Positions 51,710 to 60,175 are shown, counted from the stretch's first letter. The stretch: 64,000 nt of DNA from Candidatus Binatus sp. (GCF_030646925.1 NZ_JAUSKL010000089.1:45466-109465), one strand, 5' to 3'. Translations and numbers: made by a program. Notes: generated by a model from the letters alone, not told the origin.

Positions 51710-52408
51710 TCAACGCGATGCCGGCGGCGCGCCCGGTATCGTCAACGGCGATAGTCCCGGCGCGATCGAAAATCGCGACGCCGCGGGCGATTTGCCGATG
51801 GTCGAGCCCGAGCCCCGGTTATCTGATGACGTCGGTAGCGTCGGTCGCGCCGGCGCGATCGCTGCCGCCGTCGGCTCAGACGCCGGCGGAGACTCGCTCG
51901 GTTGCGTGAACGTCGGTCGCCGAGTCCGCTTCGCCACTACCAGCAATTGCCGCAGCAGATTCGATTCCTCAGTCCCGCGCGATATGCAATCGACGTCCTT
52001 GGTCTGGCGCAGCGGCACCCGCACCGGCGACGCAAACGTCGCGCGCACCTCGACGACGCTTGCTTCCTTGCCGTGCGGCCTCACCAGGAAATTGTACACC
52101 GACGACGAATTCGGCTCCGGCTCGGCGGCATACGTTCCGACCACGCTCTTGATCTTGCCGCAATCGGCGTCGCGCAGCGTGAAGCGCGGTCCCACCGCCT
52201 CGATAATCCCGTGATTGGAATCCTGCGCCTGAATCCGCATCCCATTTTCCTGGATCATCGAATTGACCGCGTCCCACGCCAAGTCGTACGGCAGCGGAAT
52301 CACCACCCGCTGCTGCTCGTCGCGCGGCGGCTCGGTCATCGGCGGATAGACGCACGCACCGGCGGCGATCGAAATCGCGAGCGCCGCAATCCGCAGGTAA
52401 TTCTTCAT
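51710..52408 (-). CDS. putative lipoprotein of unknown function
   Basis: A 232-residue protein with an N-terminal hydrophobic stretch and a possible lipobox (AAGAC, Cys at about residue 19). The middle (LAWDAVNSMIQENGMRIQAQD, HGIIEAVGPRF) resembles NlpC/DUF3568-type or BamC-like small repeats. The C-terminal 70 residues are Pro/Ser/Ala-rich and look disordered. The start 52408 keeps a normal signal; ATG 52426 would add six residues. This is the last ordinary chromosomal gene before the mobile region. Confidence 0.72.
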   Translation of the reverse strand: MKNYLRIAALAISIAAGACVYPPMTEPPRDEQQRVVIPLPYDLAWDAVNSMIQENGMRIQAQDSNHGIIEAVGPRFTLRDADCGKIKSVVGTYAAEPEPNSSSVYNFLVRPHGKEASVVEVRATFASPVRVPLRQTKDVDCISRGTEESNLLRQLLVVAKRTRRPTFTQPSESPPASEPTAAAIAPARPTLPTSSDNRGSGSTIGKSPAASRFSIAPGLSPLTIPGAPPASR

Positions 52409-52664
52409 CGCGGGTCGAACTCTCATTAAACTGCGGTCGCATGATAGCAGAAGGCGCGCACCGAACGCCCAACCAATGCGACGTAGCACTCGGCCGATCC
52501 GGGTCCTTGATACCTCGCCCGTTACTTTACGGGAGAGGAGCCCGCCGCTGCGGCGGGTAGGTGAGGGTACCGGATCGCCCGACACAGCACCGTGCGTTCC
52601 GGGTGAATGTCGTCAAACGGCCGGGAACTTCAGTTCGTCGCGTCGCTGATGCCGACCTTCAAAG

Positions 52665-52698
52665 GTGCTCGGGGTTTTGAATCCCCCTCGCTCCGCCA
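52665..52698 (+). pseudogene. tRNA-Ser 3'-end-like fragment
   Basis: The sequence ends in TCGCTCCGCCA, with CCCCC before it and TTTTGAAT as a T-loop-like stretch, so it reads as the T-arm, acceptor 3' strand and CCA of a tRNA-Ser. Two bases that are nearly invariant are changed (G53 and C56 positions are T), and no 5' half lies upstream. It is a remnant, possibly an old attachment site. It falls in a 327-base interval (52409-52735) with no other gene. Confidence 0.5.
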
Positions 52699-52735
52699 CA
52701 CAGTCTGGCATGTTTCCCTACATTATGGAGGAGTG

Positions 52736-52900
52736 ATGAAATCGGCGCGTGGGGCGCGAATCACGCGCGACCGTGGACCCGGAGAATGCCAACGGCTGCG
52801 GCTGAGCGCAAAATGGCGCAAAATTCTCTGTTCGCGATTTCGGCGTGTCCATCCGCGAGCCGGCCTCCATCTTGCTGGAGGCCAGTACGTACTTGGGTAG
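52736..52900 (+). CDS. possible 54-residue basic peptide
   Basis: An open frame with a strong GGAGGAGTG site right before the ATG. The product is rich in Arg, Lys and Gly with no motif I know. Good initiation is the only support; it overlaps the palindromes at 52862-52910. It may be a fortuitous ORF in a recombination-site region. Confidence 0.25.
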   Translation: MKSARGARITRDRGPGECQRLRLSAKWRKILCSRFRRVHPRAGLHLAGGQYVLG

Positions 52901-52910
52901 CGCAAGCTAC
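52862..52910. repeat. three adjacent palindromes next to the recombinase gene
   Basis: GGCCTCCA-TCTTGC-TGGAGGCC (52862-52883), AGTACGTACT (52884-52893) and GTAGC-GCAA-GCTAC (52897-52910) lie end to end, 16 bases past the stop of the serine recombinase gene. Either a recombination site or a terminator-like structure. Confidence 0.6.
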
Positions 52911-52925
52911 TCCGCCGCGTAAAGT

Positions 52926-54614
52926 CTATCGGATGTCCAGAGCCTGGTCCTGCGCGCTCCAGAGCGGGGGCAGTTCGATTCTTTGGGTCATTGCGAGGGT
53001 GGTGAGGTCCGCCGGCTGGCGGCCTTCGGCGATCGCCTCGACGATCCTGGGCGCCAGAAACGCCAGCCGCATCACGCGCCGCACGTGACGGCCCGTAAGA
53101 TGTTCTCGGTTGGCGATCTCGCCGATCGATTGCGCCCGGCCCGCCAGCAGATCGTTGGACCATCGATACGCTCGTGCGGTCGCGTTGAGCAGCGGTAGAT
53201 CGACACGCGCCGTTGGCGTGGCGTCACCATCAATGATCAGGCGCATCTCAACGCCGCGCCGCCTCATCCGCATCGGGACGAGTCGAGCTAGCGCAAGTTC
53301 GTTCGGAGTTGCGGCATCATGCCCTTCATCGGATGGGATCGGCAACTTGATCAATACCTGGATGCCGTTCTGCTTGAGTACGACGCGTTCGATCAGCCGG
53401 GTCAGTACTGATGCAGCTTCCGCTTCGGACCGCAGGCTTTGAATCCAGGCTTCGGCGACCTTGAATATCGAGGGCAATCGGCTCGCATCGATGTCGAACT
53501 CCTCAATCGCTCCGGCGATTGCCGCTCGATCACCGAGAATCTGCTGAGCCGCGGCATTAACGACCCGCTCAAGCTCCGGTGCAGCTACGCGCCACCCGCG
53601 CTGGTCATCTTGTAGCGACCCCCTGACCAATCCGCGCGAGACGTAGTAGCGATAATGGCGCGCGCCTTTTACCGCGCCCTGCACATACAGGGGCTCGCCA
53701 TTCTCGTCGAACAGTTTGCCCGCGAGCGGGCTGGGCGGCGCCTTGGTCGGTCGTTCGCGATGCGTAGCGGCTTGTTCGCGCAAGTGCTGCTGGACCTTCT
53801 CCCACAGCTCCCGGCTCACTATGGGCTGGTGTTGCCCTGGATGGCGTTCCTTCTTGTGACGGATCTCGCCGAGATAGATCGGGTTAGACAGCATCTGGTA
53901 CAGAGCCCCGCGCGAAAATTGCTGGCCTCCCGATCGCACACCGTTTTTTGACACCCGGACTTTGGAGACGATCTCGCGGCGCTCCAAATCGCCTCTCAGG
54001 AGCCGGACGGAACCGAGTTCCAGATATCGTTCATAGATGTGTTTCACCGTCGTGGCTTCGGTCCGATTGACTACCAGCCGGCGATCATGGACGTCGTAGC
54101 CCAGTGGTGGTACTCCGCCCATCCACATTCCCTTGCGCTTGGAGGCGGCAATCTTGTCACGGATCCGCTCGCCCGTTACTTCGCGCTCGAATTGCGCGAA
54201 CGACAGCAGGACGTTGAGCGTAAGTCGGCCCATAGAGGTCGTCGTGTCGAACTGTTGTGTGACTGCGACAAACGAAATGCCATGCGCGTCGAACAATTCG
54301 ACCATCTTGGCGAAGTCTGCGAGTGAGCGTGTGAGGCGATCCACTTTGTAAACGACCACCACGTCGACCAGTCTCCGCCGGATATCTTCCAACAGGCGCT
54401 GAAGCGCGGGACGCTCCATCGTCCCGCCCGAAAGGCCACCATCATCGTAGGCGGTCTTGATGAGCCGCCAGCCCTCGCCCGTCTGGCTCTTGATGAACGC
54501 CTCACACGCCTCGCGCTGCGCGTGGAGTGAGTTGAAGTCCTGCTCCAGTCCTTCCTCGGACGATCTGCGGGTGTAGATTGCGCAGCGTCGTGTTCGCGAC
54601 TTAGCGTGCTCCAT
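52926..54614 (-). CDS. large serine recombinase
   Basis: A 562-residue site-specific recombinase. The resolvase domain (about 1-160) has the catalytic Ser18 in YTRRSSEEG, and VYKVDRLTRSL and ERIRDKIAASKRKG. The recombinase domain (about 170-290) and a coiled C-terminal region follow. The usual zinc-ribbon Cys residues are absent: the segment reads KLFDENGEPLYVQGAVKG with no Cys. It moves or inverts a DNA segment. The ATG at 54614 follows GAGGAGAG and lies 14 bases inside the DUF2924 gene, so both are co-translated. Confidence 0.94.
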   Translation of the reverse strand: MEHAKSRTRRCAIYTRRSSEEGLEQDFNSLHAQREACEAFIKSQTGEGWRLIKTAYDDGGLSGGTMERPALQRLLEDIRRRLVDVVVVYKVDRLTRSLADFAKMVELFDAHGISFVAVTQQFDTTTSMGRLTLNVLLSFAQFEREVTGERIRDKIAASKRKGMWMGGVPPLGYDVHDRRLVVNRTEATTVKHIYERYLELGSVRLLRGDLERREIVSKVRVSKNGVRSGGQQFSRGALYQMLSNPIYLGEIRHKKERHPGQHQPIVSRELWEKVQQHLREQAATHRERPTKAPPSPLAGKLFDENGEPLYVQGAVKGARHYRYYVSRGLVRGSLQDDQRGWRVAAPELERVVNAAAQQILGDRAAIAGAIEEFDIDASRLPSIFKVAEAWIQSLRSEAEAASVLTRLIERVVLKQNGIQVLIKLPIPSDEGHDAATPNELALARLVPMRMRRRGVEMRLIIDGDATPTARVDLPLLNATARAYRWSNDLLAGRAQSIGEIANREHLTGRHVRRVMRLAFLAPRIVEAIAEGRQPADLTTLAMTQRIELPPLWSAQDQALDIR

Positions 54615-55083
54615 CGCGGCTCTCCTCTTGTGATCGCTTGAAGCCGAAAAACAACGGACCCGACCATCGAGTTCCAGTAATCTCGCGCGCGACTTCCGAG
54701 AGCGAACGGTAGTGCCTGCCTCGGAAACGAAATCCCTTTTCGAGAACACTTACCTGATGGCTGATACCGCGCCATTCGCGCACCAGCACCGCGCCGGGCT
54801 GCACGATGCGAGACGGTGTTGCGGCCAAAGCCGACCCGTTAGCGCCATCATGGGCGAACTCTGCCAGCAGGCGTCGGGTCGAGGGCTTGAGGCCGCCGAA
54901 AGCTTTTTCCTGAAGGCGATACGCGATCGCGCGCGTCAGGAAGGACCGGCCGATGTCGCGCGACGGCGCCTTTCCGAACATGGCTCTCCAGCGCTCACGG
55001 AGTTCATCAACACCCAGCTTCGACAGGCTCGCGATTTCCGCGGCGAGCGCTTCGCGGCCGATAGCCGGTGCGCGCCGCTTCAT
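54601..55083 (-). CDS. DUF2924 domain-containing protein
   Basis: A 160-residue basic protein of the DUF2924 family (LRERWRAMFGKAPSRDIGRSFLTRAIAYRLQEKAFGGL, then a GAVLVREWRG strand and FRFRGRHYRSLSEVAREITGTRWSGPLFFG). Members nearly always lie next to serine recombinases in prophages and integrative elements, so a DNA-binding helper role is likely. GGAG is eight bases upstream of the ATG at 55083. The 3' end overlaps the recombinase start. Confidence 0.9.
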   Translation of the reverse strand: MKRRAPAIGREALAAEIASLSKLGVDELRERWRAMFGKAPSRDIGRSFLTRAIAYRLQEKAFGGLKPSTRRLLAEFAHDGANGSALAATPSRIVQPGAVLVREWRGISHQVSVLEKGFRFRGRHYRSLSEVAREITGTRWSGPLFFGFKRSQEESRDGAR

Positions 55084-55447
55084 GATCGTTTCTCCAAATA
55101 TTTCGCGACCTTCAGCTCGGCATCCAAGCTCATATATGGTCCTCCACGAGGTGGGATTTGCTGCCCCAAATGACACCACACACATTGCTCGTTTCGTCGC
55201 ACGGAGCCAGTCATGTGCTGCTCGAGATTTCGGGAAATATCCGCTCTCACCAGGTCGTTTCTGGCGCGATTTCGGCAGTCCCATTCGCCTTCCAATCGCC
55301 TCGATCGTGCAGACCGTCGATGCGTAGTAGCGGCTTATCTCTTTCTGCGCGAATGACGTCGGGAAAATTGGAGGAAACCACTCGCTTCAGGCGCCGACCA
55401 GAGCAAACATCCCGACGAGCCCTTACGGCTCAAGGAGATTCAGAACA
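55084..55447. other. 364-base divergent intergenic region of the recombinase module
   Basis: No gene is supported here. The stretch separates the leftward DUF2924/recombinase pair from the rightward zinc-ribbon gene, so it must hold both promoters. The open frames in it lack start signals and show no motif. An AAGGAG ribosome site for the zinc-ribbon gene lies at its right end. Confidence 0.5.
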
Positions 55448-55732
55448 ATGGGACACGCGAAACTGCCGAACGGAAGCGGGCATAAGCCAATCGGACACTC
55501 TTTGTCATCGGACCGGAAAAAAGCGGACCGGAAAAAGGCTGAGTCCGCACGCCCGCTCCGGAAGGAGATAAGCAGCGAGTCGAAATCAGACAAACTGGTT
55601 TGCCGCTATTGCGGGAGCGATGACCTAGCTCCGAGTTTTATCAAGCGGCGCGACCGCCGATGCCGCAAGTGTTTTAGCAAACGGTATGGCTCAGCGGCAC
55701 AGGCGCCGAAGGCAACGGTCAAGAAGAAGTAA
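55448..55732 (+). CDS. small zinc-ribbon protein
   Basis: A 94-residue, strongly basic protein. The C-terminal half has two C-x2-C pairs, CRYCGSDD and CRKC, 17 residues apart, as in a zinc ribbon; the N-terminal 45 residues are Lys/Ser/Arg-rich and probably disordered. AAGGAG lies ten bases before the ATG. It may bind DNA and serve the mobile element. A short hairpin with T6 follows. Confidence 0.7.
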   Translation: MGHAKLPNGSGHKPIGHSLSSDRKKADRKKAESARPLRKEISSESKSDKLVCRYCGSDDLAPSFIKRRDRRCRKCFSKRYGSAAQAPKATVKKK

Positions 55733-55766
55733 ATTCCACCACGACGTGAAATGAGGGACCGGGCTC

Positions 55767-55788
55767 GAAGGGGCGCGGCCCTTTTTTC
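55767..55788 (+). terminator. intrinsic terminator after the zinc-ribbon gene
   Basis: GAAGGG pairs with CCCTTT around a GC-rich loop, followed by a T-run (CCCTTTTTTC). The stem is short, so efficiency is uncertain. Confidence 0.5.
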
Positions 55789-56583
55789 GTTTAGGGATTC
55801 CTTTGCGGGCGAAGCTGAACGAAATCTGCCCGTGCCGAAAAGCCGCTGAGAGGACTGGCTGTTTGCCCTGAATCGAGCAGAGCGATATTTTCGCCTCTTT
55901 TGGCGCCTGCTGGCGTGCGTTGAAAGTCGCCTGAGAGTTCGAAACGACTGCGCTCCGCCACCCAGTCCTCGAGGTTGAGCATTCTCCGCCGGAGTGCGCG
56001 AAATTGGCGCGTGTGCGCGGCTTCAGGCAATCAAAGGGGACTGGAGAATCGCCAGTTGCCAGTATCGCCGCGGATGCTGCCCGGTTCCTCTCCGCCCGCC
56101 GCACCGGCGGTGCCCTTTGCGTCGATTTCAACCCCTTTTCGCTTTTCTCCTTATGAGAGCGCGAAATACCTGCGTTTTATTCTCTCCGCCCGCCACTTAC
56201 TCGGTGCGAGTCAGTTCCGATGAGGAAAGGAGCGGCTGGGGATGTTCATAGCGCCGCTCGGTTGGAGCCGCTCCCTATCCGGTCCTGGCATTCTCAACGA
56301 AGCGGAGTGCGCGCCGACGACTTGCCCTCTCCGGCACTTGCCAGAAGGGCCACGCGGTCGGCTTCACCACTGCCGCCGCCCTGGTCAACGAACTGCACGA
56401 AGCGCGCGATGAAAAGCGTCTGCCTGGTTCTCGTGTTTTGAGAATCGACAGGTAAGCCATTTCCAGCAAGAAACTGCGCCGACCGAGATCGTCGTAGCCT
56501 TTGGCAATCTCGTCCAGAGCTCGAACCTGGTAGCCGCGAAGAGTGAGATTCGGGTGCAGACAAACGATGCACCGCGCATCACT
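55789..56583. other. 795-base region with no intact gene
   Basis: No open frame here shows a start signal or a family motif. At 55942-55968 there is a stretch (GTTCGAAAC ... GCTCCGCCACCCAGTCC) that resembles the 3' end of tRNA-Ser and its flank at 52689-52705. CTCTCCGCCCGCC occurs twice (near 56090 and 56189). The rightmost 300 bases are probably decayed coding DNA linked to the cyclase fragment that follows. Confidence 0.4.
55942..55968 (+). repeat. second tRNA-Ser 3'-end-like sequence, direct repeat
   Basis: GCTCCGCCACCCAGTCC (55952-55968) matches GCTCCGCCACACAGTCT (52690-52706) at 15 of 17 positions, in the same orientation. The T-loop-like GTTCGAAAC lies 6 bases further left. The two copies flank the recombinase module. 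Confidence 0.4.
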
Positions 56584-56772
56584 CTAAGCCGACACTTGTT
56601 CGAGCAACTTCCTGGCGTCCTTGAGATCGGCGGTGTCCAAGCCCTCAGTGAACCAGCCGTAGATATCGCCAAGAATCGTGCGCGCCTCGCGGCCGCGTCC
56701 ACTATCGCGAAGCACCCGGCTGAGGCTCATCGATGCCCTAAGTTGCCATGATTTAGCGTTTTGCTGCCGCGC
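56584..56772 (-). pseudogene. C-terminal fragment of an adenylate/guanylate cyclase-type TPR protein
   Basis: About 62 residues ending at 56584 (AKSWQLRASMSLSRVLRDSG, then DIYGWFTEGLDTADLKDARKLL) match the very end of the large ATPase/TPR proteins fused to class III adenylate cyclases. The rest of that protein, several hundred residues, is missing; the frame upstream runs into unrelated sequence and then the MITE. It is a remnant of a decayed or recombined gene. Confidence 0.7.
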
Positions 56773-56879
56773 TAAAGAAGAATCCCAATTGGATCGAAAG
56801 TGAAGGACGCGAGTAAAGCTGCGCTGCGGCGATTCGTAAGGCGCGCGACGGACAAAGACGTGGTGCAGTCGCCGTCGCC

Positions 56880-57006
56880 CTAGCAGGTTGCGGAAAAACC
56901 CGGCGAAAGACGATTTCGGCGAAGAGTAAGCATTACTACGATTGCGAGAGTGCATCTTGGATCAATGTTGTCAGCGGTTAAAAACACTTTTTCCGCAACC
57001 TGCTAG
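56880..57006. mobile_element. 127-bp MITE with 19-bp terminal inverted repeats
   Basis: The ends are perfect 19-base inverted copies (56880-56898 and 56988-57006; CTAGCAGGTTGCGGAAAAA). The interior has no gene. CTAG at both ends may be part of the repeat or a palindromic target. The same repeat, one base different, starts the insertion sequence at 63865, so that IS family probably mobilised this element. Confidence 0.88.
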
Positions 57007-57088
57007 GAGTGCAACAAGGTCATTGAAATGTTGAAGGCGTGGCGGAAGCGATTGAGCGGTGCAGAAGCGGAGGTGGTGGAATCAGGCG

Positions 57089-57430
57089 ATGCCATACGAT
57101 CCTGATAGTGAAAAGATCGTCTATCTCACGCGCGAGAAGCTCGTGAAGCTGCTGGCTGAAGAAGAGACGGAAGCTCTGCTCAAGAAGTATGGAGGAACGC
57201 GCGTCCGCGTCCCGCGCGAGGGAACGCCTCCGTTCGACGAGATGGCCGATTTGATTGGCGAGATTTCAACGCGGGCACTTTCTTCGGCACACACCCGCCC
57301 GCCGCAAACGCGCACTGGGATCGTCGCGCTCGCAGCTCGGGGTCTCACGCGCAGCGCGATCGCGCATAAGCTCGGATTGACTGAGCGTCACGTGCGGCGC
57401 GTTATTTCGGAAGCGAAACGAGGGGCTTGA
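57089..57430 (+). CDS. small helix-turn-helix protein
   Basis: A 113-residue protein. The C-terminal ALAARGLTRSAIAHKLGLTERHVRRVIS is an HTH of the sigma70-region-4/Mor type. The N-terminal half is charged and helical (REKLVKLLAEEETEALLKK). It is likely a DNA-binding protein of the mobile region. A GTG at 57059 would add ten residues. It overlaps a short open frame at 57028-57105 (MLKAWRKRLSGAEAEVV) that may be the tail of a gene cut by the MITE. Confidence 0.62.
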   Translation: MPYDPDSEKIVYLTREKLVKLLAEEETEALLKKYGGTRVRVPREGTPPFDEMADLIGEISTRALSSAHTRPPQTRTGIVALAARGLTRSAIAHKLGLTERHVRRVISEAKRGA

Positions 57431-57645
57431 AGAAGATAGGTTCATAAAATGGCCTTTTCTGGCCGGCAAAATGGTATCGTTACGTTGCTGGCGGTTGCGA
57501 CGTGTCTTTAGATGATGAACAAGAAGAAGTTTGAACCAAGGGCGGCCGGCCGCAAGAGGGTCTCTCTACGGCGCCGCGACTGTCTACACCCGGGCAGCTT
57601 TTTCTCCGCGCTGCGGATCGCTAACTACTTGAGAAGTATCCGAAG

Positions 57646-59292
57646 ATGAGCCTACTGATCACTGTCGCCGCTTTGGTCGTGGCGATATATTCGGCCTCCA
57701 CAAAAGATCGCCGACTAGACCTCCTCTTCCGAATCGGGCGACTCGATATTTGTGTTTTCTCGCTCGGCTTTGTGGCCGTCATTTACCTTCAATTCTATGA
57801 AGTCTTTAAGCTCAACGGTCTGACAGTGGCCTCAACAGCTCGTTACCCAAGGCTGCATGGAATCACTCCTAACGACGCAATGGATCTGGTGATACTGGGC
57901 ATTCTCGCATGGTTCGCTGTACATATGCCACTCGCCAGGCTTACCAGACGCAAGATCGGACAGTTCCAGCGACTCACCAACGAATTATATTGGACCGAGT
58001 CATACACGGAGCTGTTGTCCTTAATGGAACGTCATCAGAAGAGGTTCTTCAAAATCTACCGCTCTGATTTTTTATTGTCTAGTCTGCGACGATATCTGGT
58101 TCCCGATCCCTTCTTGGGAGTGCGCATTCATCTCACGTTGGATGCAAACACCGATCTCGTCGCGTTGAAGGGGTCGCTGCGTGCGGAATTGCTGAAGCTT
58201 GGGAAGTCGATTCTGGCTGGTTCAGCAAAGGTCCTGCCTAAGTATGAAAGGGAGCAGATCATATCGAGGGAGATTGTCCGCACCATTCTGCTTTCGCCGA
58301 AAACAGTCGCCGCAATCGCTCGAACGCGCCCATATTTTGCGATTAACCTTGTTCAGGAACTGCGGGCCGACCGCACGCGTTACGATTTTGTAGATCTCTA
58401 TTTCACCGCGCTTCTTAGAGACTCATCGAGCGTGCTGTATGACGAATTGGAGAATAATCAGAACGTCGGCCAATTCCGCTACTATCTGAACCCCTCAAAT
58501 CAACTTCTTTACTTCTTTCTGTCTGATGTACAAAGAGCCCACGACACCTACTTATGGAAACCTGTCGGTGACTATAGTATTTCGCTGTTAGATCATCTCG
58601 CACGCGATCCCGGAAACGATACTTATTCCCTCGACATGGGCAACTTTTCCGAGGTGGAGCAGTGGCATTGCCCTCTGTTCGCTTCAATCCGATTTTTCGA
58701 CATCATGGTGCGCGAAGCCCTCTTCCAAGGGTTCAGCTGGCATATGGGCTTGATTCACTACATTCCTCAAATCGTACGACGATTTGTTCGCAACTACAGA
58801 CTAGATGACCCGCTGATTCAGCCTGAGTCCGAGTGGCCGAACAGGTATAGTTATCTTATCTATCGAGCTTTCGATGCGATGAGCGATTGGCTCTTGGCCA
58901 TAGAGAAAGTAGATCCAGCTCAAAACAACGTCGTCTTGCGTTCCGTGGGAACTTACATAGAACCCGACAACATCCCCAAAAGCGCGATACTTGCCATGTG
59001 CGAGTCGTTGCGCACCGTAATGGAATCGGAAACGTTACCCGAAAATTTCAAAAGCTATGTGGCGGATATGGTGTTTGAGCTGTACTTTAGACTTCGCTCC
59101 TCGAGCATTTCAAGCAGTTATTCGAAGGTACTTAAGCAAGCCCTCGTGTACGGCGGATCTTATCAGCGAACAAAGGACGCCATTTATCGCCGAGCCTTGG
59201 CGACGGCCTTTTGGAGACATCGTAACGAGTATAGCATCAAGAATCCCTCCGAGTTTGTGGACGAGCTGGCTGAAGCAATGGAAGCCGATTAA
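57646..59292 (+). CDS. membrane protein of unknown function, 548 residues
   Basis: I do not recognise this protein. The N-terminus has hydrophobic helices at about 2-17, 33-50 and 80-96, so it is membrane-anchored. The rest is a large cytosolic part, rich in Tyr, Phe, Arg and Leu, with no visible catalytic motif. DNA here is much less GC-rich (about half G+C) than the chromosome. It stands alone in the mobile region, with 215 empty bases before it. Its form (TM anchor plus big helical domain) is like some phage-defence effectors, but that is only a shape resemblance. Confidence 0.75.
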   Translation: MSLLITVAALVVAIYSASTKDRRLDLLFRIGRLDICVFSLGFVAVIYLQFYEVFKLNGLTVASTARYPRLHGITPNDAMDLVILGILAWFAVHMPLARLTRRKIGQFQRLTNELYWTESYTELLSLMERHQKRFFKIYRSDFLLSSLRRYLVPDPFLGVRIHLTLDANTDLVALKGSLRAELLKLGKSILAGSAKVLPKYEREQIISREIVRTILLSPKTVAAIARTRPYFAINLVQELRADRTRYDFVDLYFTALLRDSSSVLYDELENNQNVGQFRYYLNPSNQLLYFFLSDVQRAHDTYLWKPVGDYSISLLDHLARDPGNDTYSLDMGNFSEVEQWHCPLFASIRFFDIMVREALFQGFSWHMGLIHYIPQIVRRFVRNYRLDDPLIQPESEWPNRYSYLIYRAFDAMSDWLLAIEKVDPAQNNVVLRSVGTYIEPDNIPKSAILAMCESLRTVMESETLPENFKSYVADMVFELYFRLRSSSISSSYSKVLKQALVYGGSYQRTKDAIYRRALATAFWRHRNEYSIKNPSEFVDELAEAMEAD

Positions 59293-59377
59293 AATGTGCA
59301 TCAAGCGCCGCCGACACCGCGCTCGCAAATGAAAACTCCTTGACGCTGGAAACGCCACGGAGTAGGGTGCTGTTCAT

Positions 59378-59980
59378 TCGCTCCTGACGGGACGATCTAA
59401 ACTAACGTGGCGTGAAGCCACCAAACATGAGGCCGGAAGGCCCGAAGGATGACTCCTATGACGGAAGTCGAGACCTCTCTACTTCTCAACAAGTTCAAAC
59501 AGACCGCCGCCGAGCTGAATCAGGCTTCAAACGAGATCAATTCGATCATCTCGTCCTACGAGGCTCAGTTGGCAGAGGCAAACGCCGGCGTCGAACACTG
59601 GCTGGAATCTGAGAGCGACGCGCTTTGTCCTAGCACTCCGGATGAATCCAGTAACGAACCCGGTGTTTTGGTTGAGACGCATAAAGCGCATCAACTCGGG
59701 TTCGCAAAACTAAACGTATTTTGGAAGCTGGTGATTCGTCAGGTGAACGCGGAACGGCGCCACTATGCCGGTATAGATGAATATATCGCCCGGCCGATCG
59801 AAGGGAGCATGAGCGAGCTTTCGAAGGCTTCTCGCGAGATCCGCATCGCCGCTCTGGGCAAATTTCCTAACCTGATTGAAGAGATGCATCGGGAGGCTGT
59901 TTCGGCCTTGGAAACAATTACCCGCGCAAAGCGTCTCGTGCGCTAAAACAACTGCGAAGTCGCAACCCCGTCAGGAGCGA
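59378..59980. repeat. 14-bp perfect inverted repeats flanking an orphan gene
   Basis: TCGCTCCTGACGGG at 59378-59391 and its exact reverse complement at 59967-59980 flank the 165-residue gene. The 603-bp unit has the layout of a small mobile cassette. No transposase is inside. Confidence 0.55.
59458..59946 (+). CDS. hypothetical coiled-coil protein, 162 residues
   Basis: A helical, charged protein with a coiled-coil-like N-terminus (LLLNKFKQTAAELNQASNEI) and a helical C-terminus (IEEMHREAVSALETITRAKR). No signal or membrane segment. The second ATG (59458) is preceded by AAGGA at eight bases; ATG 59449 is an alternative. It is bounded by 14-bp inverted repeats. No family recognised. Confidence 0.65.
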   Translation: MTEVETSLLLNKFKQTAAELNQASNEINSIISSYEAQLAEANAGVEHWLESESDALCPSTPDESSNEPGVLVETHKAHQLGFAKLNVFWKLVIRQVNAERRHYAGIDEYIARPIEGSMSELSKASREIRIAALGKFPNLIEEMHREAVSALETITRAKRLVR

Positions 59981-60175
59981 CTACCTTTACTTAAGCCCTT
60001 TTCTAATAGCCTTCGGCGGCTGACGATCTGACGCCGGGCGGGGCACAGCGCGCGGCAAAGACATCCAGAAAAGCATCTGAAAAAGTGTGATCGAACCAGA
60101 TCGAAAAACGCGATCGAACCAAATCGCATTCTAAAAGAAGCGAGGAGGTCATCAGGCAGGTCCAAGAACAAGGCG

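Noticed and set aside
52600..52700. An intact tRNA-Ser gene
   Set aside because: No 5' acceptor strand, D-arm or anticodon arm can be folded upstream of the CCA end, and the T-loop has changes at conserved positions.
55691..56131. A 146-codon minus-strand frame past the zinc-ribbon gene
   Set aside because: It crosses the zinc-ribbon gene's terminator and the tRNA-like repeat. Its wording near GWRSAVVSNS is of the kind made by antisense translation of tRNA-adjacent DNA.
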